Position numbers and translations under genes: made by a program. From Janthinobacterium sp. LM6 (GTDB lineage Bacteria > Pseudomonadota > Gammaproteobacteria > Burkholderiales > Burkholderiaceae_D), in the NCBI RefSeq assembly GCF_002002885.1, contig NZ_CP019510.1:1116001-1180000 (forward strand): a stretch of DNA of 64,000 nt, in the 5' to 3' direction. Numbering within the stretch: position 1 is the stretch's first letter; each line of letters opens with the position of its first letter. The notes beneath the pieces are model-generated. The model did not search any database. It was not told the origin of the DNA and saw nothing but the letters and a program-made list of their open reading frames with translations. Shown piece after piece: positions 47,422 through 57,057 of this stretch.

Positions 47422-47478
47422 CTGATTCCTGAAAAATGCGGGGATAAAAAAAGGCCGCACGAGGCGACCCTTGAGGGA

Positions 47479-48579
47479 CTACAGTTCGATATTGTTGCGG
47501 TACCATTCGTGGAAATGCTGCATGCCGTCTTCCATCGGCGACTGGTAAGGGCCCACTTCGCTCACGCCGCGCGCCATCAGGGCCTTGCGGCCCGCATCCA
47601 TGCGCAGGGCGATTTCATCGTCCTCGACGCAGGTTTCCATGTAGGCAGCCCGTTCCGCTTCGACGAAGTCGCGCTCGAACAGCACAATTTCTTCTGGGTA
47701 ATAGAACTCCACCACGTTGCGCGTCTTTTGCGGGCCGTCGGGCCACAGGGTCGAGACGATCAGCACGTGCGGATACCATTCGACCATGATGTTCGGATAC
47801 AGGGTCAGCCAGATGGCGCCGTACGGCGGCGCTTCGCCGCCGCGGAATTGCAGTACCTGCTCTTGCCATTTCTTGTAGGCGGGCGAGCCGGCCTGCTGCA
47901 GGCCGCGGTGCACGCCCACCGTTTGCACGCTGTAATCCTTGCCGAATTCCCAGCGCAGATCGTCGCAGCTGACGAAGCTGCCCAGGCCCGGGTGGAACGG
48001 TTCGACGTGATAGTCTTCCAGATAGACTTCGATGAAGGTCTTCCAGTTGTAGTCGCACTCGTGGATTTCCACGTGGTCGAACATATAGCCGGAAAAATCG
48101 AGTTCTTTCGAGACGGACAAATCTTTCAATTTTTCCATCACGTTGTAGCCATTTTGCTCGAACAGCAAGCCATTCCAGCTTTGCAGCGGCGTTTTCGACA
48201 GGTTCAGGCACGGCGTCTCGGGGAAATGCGGCGCGCCGATCAGTTCACCCTTGAGGTCGTAGGTCCAGCGGTGCAGCGGGCAAACGATGTTATTGGCATT
48301 GCCGCGGCCATTGAACATCAGCGCCTGCCGGTGGCGGCACACGTTGGACAGCACTTCGATGCCGTTGGCGTTGCGCACGAGCATGCGCCCTTCGTTCTCA
48401 GACGCCAGGGTCGCAAAATCGCCGGTTTCCGGCACCATCAGCTCGTGCCCGACATAGCGCGGGCCGGCTTGGAACAATTGCTGCATTTCACGCTGCAACA
48501 GCGTTTCGTCAAAATAGACGTGGACCGGAAGTTGCGCGTTTGAGCGCGCCAGCTTGGCGTGAGTAGCCAGATCGGACAT
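47479..48579 (-). CDS. Rieske-type aromatic ring-hydroxylating oxygenase, alpha subunit
   Basis: A 366-residue mononuclear-iron oxygenase. The Rieske [2Fe-2S] ligands are in NVCRHRQALMF and NIVCPLHRW (CxH-x16-18-CxxH). The catalytic iron site is in the SRPBCC domain, EVYLEDYHVEPFHPGLG (D/E-x2-H-x4-H). The start at MSDLATHAKLARSN was chosen; a poly-G ribosome-binding stretch precedes it. No reductase, ferredoxin or beta subunit lies alongside. Related single-component genes act on quaternary amines or carnitine-like substrates, but the substrate cannot be assigned. Probable first gene of a three-gene transcript. Confidence 0.92.
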   Translation of the reverse strand: MSDLATHAKLARSNAQLPVHVYFDETLLQREMQQLFQAGPRYVGHELMVPETGDFATLASENEGRMLVRNANGIEVLSNVCRHRQALMFNGRGNANNIVCPLHRWTYDLKGELIGAPHFPETPCLNLSKTPLQSWNGLLFEQNGYNVMEKLKDLSVSKELDFSGYMFDHVEIHECDYNWKTFIEVYLEDYHVEPFHPGLGSFVSCDDLRWEFGKDYSVQTVGVHRGLQQAGSPAYKKWQEQVLQFRGGEAPPYGAIWLTLYPNIMVEWYPHVLIVSTLWPDGPQKTRNVVEFYYPEEIVLFERDFVEAERAAYMETCVEDDEIALRMDAGRKALMARGVSEVGPYQSPMEDGMQHFHEWYRNNIEL

Positions 48580-48984
48580 CCCAACCCCCCATAAATGTAC
48601 AACGGTCAGCAGTGCCCCAGGCCATTCCCTGGGCAACCGCTACAGAGAGAAAGAATCCGCAAAGACCTGAATTCAAATTTGTTGAAACGGTATTTCGGAC
48701 AGAACCGGCGATTATAGCGCGGATCGGCCTCGGCATTATCAAAACCACCGGGCAAATAGGCTTTTAATGAGAAACATTGTCATTTGGCGCGCAATTTCCG
48801 GCGGAGAGGGGCGATTCGGCTAAAATCTACTGACAAGCTGGCAACGCTATTGACTTTGAGCGCGTCGATTGCGCTTTAGTTTTCACTTAATAGTGTGGTT
48901 TGTTCTAAAATAACGCTTCTATGCTGGCCGGGAATCCCCGGCGTCTCCCTACAAGCCCCTCGTGCCACGAAGAGATCTGAGTCT
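48580..48984. other. 405-bp divergent intergenic region (Rieske gene / xseB)
   Basis: No gene is seen. On the - strand TATAAT (48716-48711), with TTGATA (48742-48737) 20 bases upstream, is a candidate promoter for the Rieske operon. On the + strand a TTGACT at 48850-48855 is a possible -35 for xseB, without a good -10 at 17 bases. The stretch 48650-48900 is markedly more AT-rich than the neighbouring genes, as expected for a regulatory region. Confidence 0.45.
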
Positions 48985-49236
48985 ATGTCGAAGAAATTAA
49001 CTGCCGCTGCCGCAGTGCCGGCCTCGTTTGAAGAGGCAATGGCGGAACTGGCGCAGCTGGTAACGCAAATGGAAGCGGGCCAGTTGCCGCTGGAAGCATC
49101 GGTCGCGGCGTATCAGCGCGGCTCGGAACTGGTCAAGTATTGCGCGACCCAGCTCGACAGTGTCGAAGCGCAGGTGAAAGTACTCGAAGGAGACATGTTG
49201 AAACCGTTCGTGGATGTCGGCGAGGCCGCCCAATGA
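48985..49236 (+). CDS. xseB: Exodeoxyribonuclease VII small subunit
   Basis: The 83-residue helical small subunit of exonuclease VII, which degrades single-stranded DNA. The diagnostic block is ASFEEAMAELAQLVTQMEAGQLPLEASVAAYQRGSELVKYC, close to the family consensus (SFEEALxELExIVxxLExG-LPLEExLxxFExG). The Lys/Ala-rich N-terminus is a usual variable extension. It overlaps ispA by four bases (ATGA). The large subunit xseA is not in this window. Confidence 0.94.
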   Translation: MSKKLTAAAAVPASFEEAMAELAQLVTQMEAGQLPLEASVAAYQRGSELVKYCATQLDSVEAQVKVLEGDMLKPFVDVGEAAQ

Positions 49237-50144
49237 TGGCCAGCATGCAACAAGACAGCGTGACCTTCGGCGACTGGATGCAAACGACCCAGTCCGGCGT
49301 GGAAGGCCGGCTCGACCAGTTCCTGCCGGCGGCCGATACCGTGCCGCACAAGCTGCACGCTGCCATGCGCTATGCGCTGCTGGGTGGCGGCAAGCGCGTG
49401 CGCCCGCTGCTGGTGATGGCGGCTGGCGAATTGTTTGATGCCGATCAAGATACCCTCGCGCGCGCTGCTTGCGCGCTGGAAATGATTCACGTGTATTCGC
49501 TCGTGCATGACGACATGCCCTGCATGGATGACGATGCCTTGCGCCGTGGCAAGCCCACCGTGCACATCGCCTACGACGAGGCGACGGCCCTGCTGGTCGG
49601 CGACGCGCTGCAATCGCAGGCCTTCATGCTGCTGGCCGACGGCGCGGCGATTCCTCCCGCGCGGCAAATGGCCATGATCAAGCTGCTGGCGCACGCCTCC
49701 GGCTCAAGCGGCATGTGCGGCGGCCAGGCGATCGACCTCGACAGTGTCGGCCTGGCCTTGACCTTGCCGCAGCTGGAACAGATGCATCAACTCAAAACGG
49801 GCGCCTTGCTGCGCGCGGCCGTGATTCTCGGCGCGCTGGCCGGCAAGGACTTGACGGCGGACGATATGACGGCGCTGAACGCGTATGCGCGCGCCGTGGG
49901 CCTGGCGTTCCAGGTGGTCGACGACGTGCTCGACGCGACGGCCGACTCGGCCACCCTGGGCAAGACGGCAGGCAAGGATGCGGCCGCCAACAAGCCCACT
50001 TACGTATCGATACTGGGGCTGGAACCATCGCGGGCCCTGGCAGAACAATTGCGGTGCGACGCCCATGCGGCGCTGGCGCCATTCGGGGACAAGGCACGCC
50101 GTTTGCGCGAGCTGGCGGACCTGGTCGTGCAGCGGAAGGCATAA
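49233..50144 (+). CDS. ispA: Farnesyl diphosphate synthase (polyprenyl synthetase)
   Basis: Condenses DMAPP/IPP to farnesyl diphosphate for quinones and undecaprenyl carriers. It has 303 residues. Family blocks: GGGKRVRPLL, first aspartate-rich motif HDDMPCMDDDALRRGKPT (DDx4D-like), KTGALLRAAV, and the second motif FQVVDDVLD. The two residues inserted in the first motif are typical of bacterial FPP synthases. The ATG overlaps the xseB stop; a second ATG follows immediately. dxs follows directly, so the operon supplies the isoprenoid pathway from DXP to FPP. Confidence 0.95.
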   Translation: MMASMQQDSVTFGDWMQTTQSGVEGRLDQFLPAADTVPHKLHAAMRYALLGGGKRVRPLLVMAAGELFDADQDTLARAACALEMIHVYSLVHDDMPCMDDDALRRGKPTVHIAYDEATALLVGDALQSQAFMLLADGAAIPPARQMAMIKLLAHASGSSGMCGGQAIDLDSVGLALTLPQLEQMHQLKTGALLRAAVILGALAGKDLTADDMTALNAYARAVGLAFQVVDDVLDATADSATLGKTAGKDAAANKPTYVSILGLEPSRALAEQLRCDAHAALAPFGDKARRLRELADLVVQRKA

Positions 50145-52013
50145 ATGAAACTGTTAGAAACCATCAATGAACCAGCGCAAGTGCGCAAGCTGGCCCGCTC
50201 GCAACTGGTGCCGCTGGCCCAGGAATTGCGCAGCTTCCTGCTCGATTCCGTTTCCAAGACGGGCGGCCATCTGTCGTCCAACCTTGGCACGGTCGAGCTG
50301 ACCGTCGCGCTGCATTACGTGTTCAACACGCCGCACGACCGCATCGTCTGGGACGTGGGCCACCAGACCTATACACACAAGATTTTGACGGGCCGGCGCG
50401 AGCGCATGCACACCTTGCGCCAGAAAGACGGCATTTCCGGCTTCCCGAAGCGCGACGAGAGCGAATACGACACCTTCGGCACGGCGCACTCGTCGACGTC
50501 CATTTCCGCCGCGCTGGGCATGGCGCAGGCCGCCAAGATCAAGGGCGACCCGCTGCACGCGATCGCCGTGATCGGCGACGGCTCGATGACGGCCGGCATG
50601 GCCTTCGAGGCGATGAACAATGCGGGCGTGCAGGAAGACGTCAATTTGCTGGTGATCCTGAACGACAACGACATGTCGATCTCGCCGCCCGTCGGCGCGC
50701 TGAACCGCCACCTGGCGCGATTGATGTCGGGCCAGTTCTATGCGGCCGCGAAAAACGTCGGCAAGTCCGTCTTGCCCGGCCCCGTGCTGGAACTGGCGAA
50801 GCGCTTTGAAGAGCATGCCAAAGGCATGGTCGTGCCCGCTACCATGTTCGAGGAATTCGGTTTCAACTACATCGGCCCCATCGATGGCCACGACCTCGAT
50901 TCGCTGATCCCGACCTTGCAAAATATCAAGCAATTGAAGGGTCCGCAATTCCTGCACGTGGTGACCAAGAAGGGGCAAGGCTACAAGCTGGCCGAAGCGG
51001 AACCGATTTTGTACCACGGCACGGGCAAGTTCAACCCGGCCGAGGGCATCAAGCCGGCCACGGCGCCCGCCAAGATGACGTACACGGAAGTGTTCGGCAA
51101 CTGGCTGTGCGACATGGCCGCGCACGACAAGCGCCTGGTGGGCATCACGCCGGCCATGCGCGAAGGCTCGGGTATGGTGAAATTCGAACAGCAATTCCCG
51201 ACCCGCTACTTCGACGTCGGCATTGCCGAGCAGCATTCCGTGACCTTTGGCGCCGGTCTGGCCTGCGAAGGCTTGAAACCCGTCGTCGCCATCTATTCCA
51301 CCTTCCTGCAGCGCGCCTACGACCAGCTGATCCACGACGTAGCCCTGCAAAACCTGGACGTGACGTTCGCGCTGGACCGCGCCGGCCTGGTGGGCGCGGA
51401 CGGCGCCACGCACGCGGGCAACTACGACATGGCGTTCCTGCGCTGCATCCCGAACATGGTCATCATGGCCGCGTCGGACGAAAACGAGTGCCGCCAGATG
51501 CTGACCACGGGCTACCACTACCCGGGCCCGGCCGCGATCCGCTATCCGCGCGGCGCCGGCGCCGGCGTGGCCATCGTGCCGGAACTGACCAGCATCGAGA
51601 TCGGCAAGGGCGAACTCAAGCGCCAGGGCAAGCGCATCGCCATCCTGGCCTTCGGGGCTATGGTGGCGCCGAGCGTGGCGGCGGGCGAGAAGCTCGACGC
51701 GACGGTGGCCAACATGCGCTTCGTCAAGCCGCTCGACGTGGCGCTGGTGAAACAGCTGGCTCTTGACCACGATTACCTGGTGACGGTGGAAGAGGGCTGC
51801 ATCATGGGCGGCGCCGGCTCGGCCGTGGCCGAGGCGCTGGCGGCGGAGGGCATCGTCAAGCCGATTTTGATGCTGGGCTTGCCCGACGTCTTCATCGACC
51901 ATGGTGACCCCGTGCAGCTGCTGAAAAGCGTGGGCCTCGATGCGGTCGGTATCGCCGCCTCGATCGAGCAGCGTTTCCCGGCAGCCGGACCGCGCCTGGC
52001 GATGGTCAGCTAA
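50145..52013 (+). CDS. dxs: 1-deoxy-D-xylulose-5-phosphate synthase
   Basis: The thiamine-diphosphate-dependent first enzyme of the MEP pathway; its product also feeds thiazole (ThiG) synthesis. It has 622 residues. Features: [22 protein letters not shown], the ThDP/Mg motif [20 protein letters not shown]...[10 protein letters not shown] (GDG-x25-N), [27 protein letters not shown] with the catalytic Glu, [15 protein letters not shown], and [12 protein letters not shown]-type C-terminal block. The ATG is adjacent to the ispA stop (TAAATG). It depends on the cofactor made by the thi operon in this window. Confidence 0.97.
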   Translation: MKLLETINEPAQVRKLARSQLVPLAQELRSFLLDSVSKTGGHLSSNLGTVELTVALHYVFNTPHDRIVWDVGHQTYTHKILTGRRERMHTLRQKDGISGFPKRDESEYDTFGTAHSSTSISAALGMAQAAKIKGDPLHAIAVIGDGSMTAGMAFEAMNNAGVQEDVNLLVILNDNDMSISPPVGALNRHLARLMSGQFYAAAKNVGKSVLPGPVLELAKRFEEHAKGMVVPATMFEEFGFNYIGPIDGHDLDSLIPTLQNIKQLKGPQFLHVVTKKGQGYKLAEAEPILYHGTGKFNPAEGIKPATAPAKMTYTEVFGNWLCDMAAHDKRLVGITPAMREGSGMVKFEQQFPTRYFDVGIAEQHSVTFGAGLACEGLKPVVAIYSTFLQRAYDQLIHDVALQNLDVTFALDRAGLVGADGATHAGNYDMAFLRCIPNMVIMAASDENECRQMLTTGYHYPGPAAIRYPRGAGAGVAIVPELTSIEIGKGELKRQGKRIAILAFGAMVAPSVAAGEKLDATVANMRFVKPLDVALVKQLALDHDYLVTVEEGCIMGGAGSAVAEALAAEGIVKPILMLGLPDVFIDHGDPVQLLKSVGLDAVGIAASIEQRFPAAGPRLAMVS

Positions 52014-52027
52014 GATTGCTTGTACGC

Positions 52028-52059
52028 ATGAAAAGCGGCACTGCGGTGCCGTTTTTTTT
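52028..52059 (+). terminator. Terminator of the xseB-ispA-dxs operon
   Basis: CGGCAC, a TGCG loop and GTGCCG are preceded by AAAAG and followed by eight T residues, about 20 bases beyond the dxs stop. Confidence 0.93.
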
Positions 52060-52144
52060 CGTCCGCAGGGATTTTACGCTGCACTGCAACATTTTTCGTC
52101 GGGGAATGCTACGATGACGCTTTGATACCCTTTCAAAGTCCAAC

Positions 52145-54271
52145 TTGTATCTCAGGAAACTTCACCGCCGTACACGCGCACTGGCCGGCCGCTGGCTGAC
52201 GGGCGTGCACGCCTACACCGATACCCTGGCGCAGCGCCGTCCCCTGTGGATGGTCAGCCTGGCCATCGACGAAACGAACCTGTCCGAAGGCTTGCGCGCC
52301 GCCTGCGCCTCGAGCGCCATGCTGCTGCTGGGCCTGCTGTTCGACCACCCCGATTTTTCCTGGGCCGCCATCGGCGCCTTCTGGACCTGCCTGGCCGACG
52401 CGGCCGGCACGCGGCGCATGCGCTTCGTGTCGATGGTGGGCTTCGGCCTGCTGTCGACGGTGGCCGGCGGCCTGACGGCGCTGGCGGCCGGCCATGGCCT
52501 GGCGACGGCCGCCGTCGCCGTGCTGCTGTTTTCCTGGGCCGGCGCGCTGGCGCGCATCTGGGGCGCGGCCACGGCGCAGGTGGCCATCCTGGCCGCCACG
52601 GCCTGCGTGGTGATGGTCACGCATCCGCTGGCATCGATGACGCAGACGGCGCCTTTCCTGGGCCTGTACATGTTCGGCTGCCTGTTTGCCACCGTGCTCA
52701 GTTTTACCGTCTGGCGCATCCACCCGTTCGGCCCCAGCCGGCGCGCCATCCGCGCCGCGTATTCGCGCCTGGCCGGCATCGCGCGCGACAATGCGCGCTT
52801 CCTCGCACATGATGCGGCGCAGGCGGACGTTGCCGCGCATGGCGCCAGCTACCGTTCGCAGGCGCGCGCCGCGCTGGAAGCGGCGCGCGTGGCGCTGGCC
52901 GCCGTGCCGCCCGCGCGCGCCGGCCGCAGCGCCCTGTACGACAACCTGCTGCTGGCGCTCAGCGACGCCGAGCGCATCTTCGCCTACCTGATCGCCGTCA
53001 CGCATACGTGCGAGCGCGAGCAGCACCGGCTGCGCCAGGACCCGCGCGCGCGGCGCAGCCTGGAAGTGATGGCCGTGCTGCTGCGCCGCCTGGGGCAAGC
53101 CGTGCAGCGCCAGCCGGAAACGCCGCCACTGGAATTGCAGCGCCGCCTGGCTGGCTGCGGACGGCGCCTGGAAGCGGCGCTGGGCGCCTTGCTGCCGCTG
53201 CGCCTGAACGTCGACTTCATGGAGCTGGGCTTGCCGCGCGCGGCGCAGCTGCCGTGGCGCGAAGCGGCCTTCCTGGCGCTGGGGCAGGCGTGGCAGACGG
53301 CGAAAGTCAACGCCACGCCGCAGTCGCTGAGCTGGCGCCATGCGGCGCGCGTGTCGCTGGCGACGACGGCCGGCTTCCTGCTGGTCGAGGCCTTGCATAT
53401 TCCGTTCGGCTACTGGGCCACCATGGCCACCTTATTGATACTGCAGCCGTCCGTGTCGACCACCTGGCCGCGCGGCATCGAACGCGTGGCGGGCAGCGTG
53501 CTGGGCGCCGTGCTGGCCGTGCTGATCGGCCTGGTCATTTACACGCCGCTGGGCATTTCGCTTGTGGTGTTTCCCCTGATCGTCGCCACCATGGCCTTGC
53601 GCCGCGTCAGCTACAGCCTGCACGTGTTGTTCATGACGCCCGCCTTCGTGCTGGTGGCCGACTATGCGGCGCCGGCCAGCGAGATGGTGTATGCGATGAG
53701 TCGCCTGGGCAACAATGTGCTCGGTTGCATGCTGGCCTTGCTGGCCACGTTTTTCCTGTGGCCCGACCGCGAGGCGGACGACCTGGACCAGCGCCTGGCG
53801 AAGGCCGTGTCGGCCAACCTGAAATACCTGCTGGCCGTGCTGGCGGCCGGCGGGCGGTGGGACAGCGCCATCGCGCGCCTGCGCCGCGAGGCGGGGCTGG
53901 CCAGCAATAACGCGGAACAGGTCTTGCAGCGCCTGCGCATCGAGCGCCGCCTGGACCGCAGCAGCGGCGTGGGCCTGGCGGCGCTGCGTACCTTGCCGCT
54001 GCTGCGCCGCGTGGCGGGCAGCACGGCGCGCATCAGCCTGAGTCCCCAGGCCGAGCCGGCGCCGCCCGAACTGCAGCAGTGGATCGCCGGCGTCAGCGGG
54101 GAGATCGATGCCTTGCTGCGCGGCGCCGCCGACGCCAGCGCGCCTGGTCCGTGCGTTGCCGACAGCCTGACGCCGCTGCAGGCCGACGCCGTGGCGCAGG
54201 TGCAGTTGCTGCGCGGCTTGCTGCGCGAACATGTGCAGACGCAAGCGGACAAGTTGGCGGCGCCGGCGTAA
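52145..54271 (+). CDS. FUSC family inner membrane protein
   Basis: A 708-residue protein of the FUSC/YccS-like family, related to aromatic-acid efflux (AaeB) proteins. A first hydrophobic block spans about residues 50-180 (SSAMLLLGLLFDHPDFSWAAIGAFWTCLAD). A soluble region rich in Ala/Arg/Leu follows. A second block spans about 395-535 (ATTAGFLLVEALHIPFGYWATMATLLILQPS, the conserved FUSC_2 core), then a helical cytoplasmic tail. The start is uncertain: upstream frames hold only a TTG at 52145 with no clear ribosome-binding site, while an ATG at 52250 (MVSLAIDETNLSEGLR) would also leave the membrane blocks intact. No HlyD-like partner is adjacent. Confidence 0.85.
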   Translation: MYLRKLHRRTRALAGRWLTGVHAYTDTLAQRRPLWMVSLAIDETNLSEGLRAACASSAMLLLGLLFDHPDFSWAAIGAFWTCLADAAGTRRMRFVSMVGFGLLSTVAGGLTALAAGHGLATAAVAVLLFSWAGALARIWGAATAQVAILAATACVVMVTHPLASMTQTAPFLGLYMFGCLFATVLSFTVWRIHPFGPSRRAIRAAYSRLAGIARDNARFLAHDAAQADVAAHGASYRSQARAALEAARVALAAVPPARAGRSALYDNLLLALSDAERIFAYLIAVTHTCEREQHRLRQDPRARRSLEVMAVLLRRLGQAVQRQPETPPLELQRRLAGCGRRLEAALGALLPLRLNVDFMELGLPRAAQLPWREAAFLALGQAWQTAKVNATPQSLSWRHAARVSLATTAGFLLVEALHIPFGYWATMATLLILQPSVSTTWPRGIERVAGSVLGAVLAVLIGLVIYTPLGISLVVFPLIVATMALRRVSYSLHVLFMTPAFVLVADYAAPASEMVYAMSRLGNNVLGCMLALLATFFLWPDREADDLDQRLAKAVSANLKYLLAVLAAGGRWDSAIARLRREAGLASNNAEQVLQRLRIERRLDRSSGVGLAALRTLPLLRRVAGSTARISLSPQAEPAPPELQQWIAGVSGEIDALLRGAADASAPGPCVADSLTPLQADAVAQVQLLRGLLREHVQTQADKLAAPA

Positions 54272-54363
54272 GGCGGCAGCGTGGCGCAGATGCAACAGCT
54301 CGCCGCAAAATTTTTACGCACGTCAAAAAAACAGTAAGGACTTGATTTTCAAACATTGCAACT

Positions 54364-54388
54364 GCAAATAGTAATAGTTATCATTTGC
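54364..54388. promoter_or_regulatory. Fur-box-like operator upstream of the TonB receptor
   Basis: An AT-rich dyad with GCAAAT and ATTTGC ends encloses a 19-bp core (AATAGTAATAGTTATCATT) that matches 12 of 19 positions of the Fur consensus GATAATGATAATCATTATC. A TTGATT at 54342-54347 would place a -10 over the operator. The site ends 91 bases before the receptor start, fitting iron repression. Confidence 0.7.
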
Positions 54389-54479
54389 AATTGGCGGCAT
54401 GAGAAGACGACACTGGATAATCAGGTGAAGGGCGGCATCATGAGACTGCCCCTTTCCCATCTGCAGTTGCAAGGTTTTC

Positions 54480-57032
54480 ATGTCTTCCATTCTTACCCTG
54501 CGCCAGTCCGTACTGGCCATCGGCCTGGCCTTTGGCGCCAGCGCCGCCACCCCAGTTGTCTTCGCCGCCGAAGCCGACACCGAAGAAGCCGCACCGCAAG
54601 TGCTGCCCGAGGTACGTCTGCAGGCCGAGCGCGAGTCCGTGGGCGAACAGCGCCTGGACAAGCGCCAGATCGAGGCCATGAATGGCATCGACGGCAATAT
54701 CACCAGTTTGTTGCGCATCAATCCCAGCGTGCAATTCGATAACAAGCAGCAAGCCTCCGCCACCCAGGGCGAGCTGGCGCCGGCCGACATCAGCATCAAC
54801 GGCGCCAAGTTCTACGACAATCTGTACCAGATGGACGGCATGTCGCTCAACAACGACATTGGCCCGAACAGCAGCAACCCCGCCAGCAATGCCACGCCGC
54901 CATCGGCCAGCCAGGGCTTTGCCGTCGACACCAGCCTGCTGTGCGACGTGACGGTGCTCGATTCGAACATCGGCGCCGAATATGGCCGCTTCAAGGGCGG
55001 TGTCGTCAAAGCCGATACCTGCGTGCCCACGCGCAAGCTGGCCGGCCAGGTGTCCGTGGAAAGCACGCGCTCGGCGTGGATGCAATACAAACTCAGCGAC
55101 AGCCAGCGGGAAAGCGCCGCCAATTCGGCCACGGCCGATTTGCAGCCAGCGTTCGAGAAATGGACGTACCGCGCCGCGCTGCAGGGCAAGGTGACGGAGA
55201 ATTTCAGCCTGATCGGCAGCTTCATCCGCAAGACGTCGGAGATTCCCCTGAACGGCTACGGCAATGGCTTGCAGAGCGCAAGCGACGCGAACCGCAAGGT
55301 GCAGCGGCGCGGCAGCGACAACGCCTTCGTGCGTGGCTTCTGGACCATCACGCCCGGCGTGCTGGCCGACTTTTCCCTCATGCATGCGCCATCCGAAGGC
55401 GATTATTTTATCGCCAACACCAGGAACAGCAGCTATCACCTGAAGAGCGGCGGCAATGGCATCAACCTGGGCCTGACGCACCCCGTGGGGTGGCTGGGCA
55501 ATGCCACGGCGGAACACCGCTTGAGCTGGAGCAAGATGGACAGTTCGCGCGACGCCGATGCCACCGTCTGGAAAGCGTGGCGCTATTCGAGCGACAAGAA
55601 CTGGGGCGTCAAGACGGGCACGGGCGCGACGGGCTGGGCCAGCAATGAAGGCGGCTACGGCGACATTGACCAGGAACAGGAAAGCGCCCAGTACCAGGGC
55701 AAGCTGAAGTGGGAGCCGCTCGACTTGCTGGGCATGTCGCATACTTTCCAGGCCGGCCTGGAACTGGGCACGCAGCATTCGCGTTACCAGCGCAACACTA
55801 CCTATGAGCAATACACGGCATCCGTCAACACCAATACCTGCAATAGGGTGGGCGGCGGCGTCGATAGCCAGTACTGTTCGCTGGCGACGCCATGGAATGC
55901 GGCCTCGAACGTGCGCGGCCAATACCTGGCCTCGCGCATGATTTACTACGCGGGCGGCTATGAGCTGAGCAACAAGACGCGCGGTGCTTTCCTGCAAGAT
56001 GACGTCAGGCTGGGCGATGTGCGCGTGCGCGTGGGCGCGCGCTACGACAGCGACGACCTGTCGCCGAAGTCCAGCATCGCGCCGCGCCTGTCGGCGTTCT
56101 GGGACGTGGCGGGCAAGGGCACGACGCAAGTCGAGCTGGGCGCCAACCGCTACTATGGCCGCAATTTCTTCAATTTCTATGCCCAGTCGAAACGCCTGGC
56201 ACTGCAGACCTCGCCGCAAACGCGTACCTTGTCGGGCGGCTTGCTGAAGGATTGGGCCGCGCCCGTGATGGCCAGCAACTGGAGCTGGCTCAAGCTCGGT
56301 GACATGAAGGTGCCGTACACGGATGAAAAACTGCTGGGCATCAGCCAGCAGTGGGGCGGCGTGAAGTGGAGCGCCAAGCGCGTGCTGCGCGAAGGCCGCG
56401 ACGAGATGGTGTACCACGTGGTGTCGGCCGCCAATTTTTATTGGGATAACGTGGGCCGCAGCGACAGCAAGGTGTGGATCCTGTCCGCCGAGACCATGCG
56501 CCCGCTGCGCTGGGGCGGCAGCGCCACGCAGGTGCAGTTCGGCTACGACCGCACGCGCACCACCAGCACGCATGCCACCTACGACGATTCCCTGAGCGAC
56601 CTGACGAACGAGCTGGATAAATTCATCTATTACCAGGGCAAGTTCGTGCGCTGGGCTGACCGTCCGGCCGACAATTACAATCGCCCCTGGACGGCGCGCC
56701 TGCTGCTGTCGACCGATATCCCAGCGTATCGCCTGAAGGTGGACAATTTCTTCCGCATGCGGGGGCCGGAAACGAATATGGTCGCCACGGGCGATGCGCT
56801 GTCATTCGACGGCGACGTGGCGAAGGTCTACCAGGACGTTTCGACCAGCAAGTCTTTCACCTGGGACATGCGCGTGCAGTATGCGCTGCCGAAGACGGGG
56901 CCGGGCGAAGGTTTCGTGAACCTGGGCATCGAAAACGTCGCCAACCGCAGCAATCCCCTGTTTGATTCCAGCAACGGGGTGGTCTTTGAAAAAGGCCGCC
57001 AGTTCACGCTGGAACTCGGTTACCGTTTCTAA
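54480..57032 (+). CDS. TonB-dependent outer membrane receptor
   Basis: A TonB-driven importer, 850 residues, for a scarce ligand such as a siderophore or metal complex. The signal peptide covers about 1-29 (ending ATPVVFAAE). The plug domain contains LPEVRLQAERESV as the TonB-box region, MNGIDGNITSLLRINPSVQ and ADISINGAKFYDNLYQMDGM. The beta-barrel ends in the assembly signal FTLELGYRF. Two cysteines in the plug (LLCDVTV and DTCVPTR) could form a disulfide. An upstream Fur-like box suggests iron repression. The ligand is unknown. The next gene, 25 bases downstream, is a di-heme peroxidase. Confidence 0.92.
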   Translation: MSSILTLRQSVLAIGLAFGASAATPVVFAAEADTEEAAPQVLPEVRLQAERESVGEQRLDKRQIEAMNGIDGNITSLLRINPSVQFDNKQQASATQGELAPADISINGAKFYDNLYQMDGMSLNNDIGPNSSNPASNATPPSASQGFAVDTSLLCDVTVLDSNIGAEYGRFKGGVVKADTCVPTRKLAGQVSVESTRSAWMQYKLSDSQRESAANSATADLQPAFEKWTYRAALQGKVTENFSLIGSFIRKTSEIPLNGYGNGLQSASDANRKVQRRGSDNAFVRGFWTITPGVLADFSLMHAPSEGDYFIANTRNSSYHLKSGGNGINLGLTHPVGWLGNATAEHRLSWSKMDSSRDADATVWKAWRYSSDKNWGVKTGTGATGWASNEGGYGDIDQEQESAQYQGKLKWEPLDLLGMSHTFQAGLELGTQHSRYQRNTTYEQYTASVNTNTCNRVGGGVDSQYCSLATPWNAASNVRGQYLASRMIYYAGGYELSNKTRGAFLQDDVRLGDVRVRVGARYDSDDLSPKSSIAPRLSAFWDVAGKGTTQVELGANRYYGRNFFNFYAQSKRLALQTSPQTRTLSGGLLKDWAAPVMASNWSWLKLGDMKVPYTDEKLLGISQQWGGVKWSAKRVLREGRDEMVYHVVSAANFYWDNVGRSDSKVWILSAETMRPLRWGGSATQVQFGYDRTRTTSTHATYDDSLSDLTNELDKFIYYQGKFVRWADRPADNYNRPWTARLLLSTDIPAYRLKVDNFFRMRGPETNMVATGDALSFDGDVAKVYQDVSTSKSFTWDMRVQYALPKTGPGEGFVNLGIENVANRSNPLFDSSNGVVFEKGRQFTLELGYRF

Positions 57033-57057
57033 TGACAACGACCATGACGGCAGGCGC

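Noticed and set aside
54438-56573. A 711-codon frame antisense to the TonB receptor
   Set aside because: No domains or signal sequence and shadow-like Ala/Arg/His composition; the receptor is intact on the + strand.
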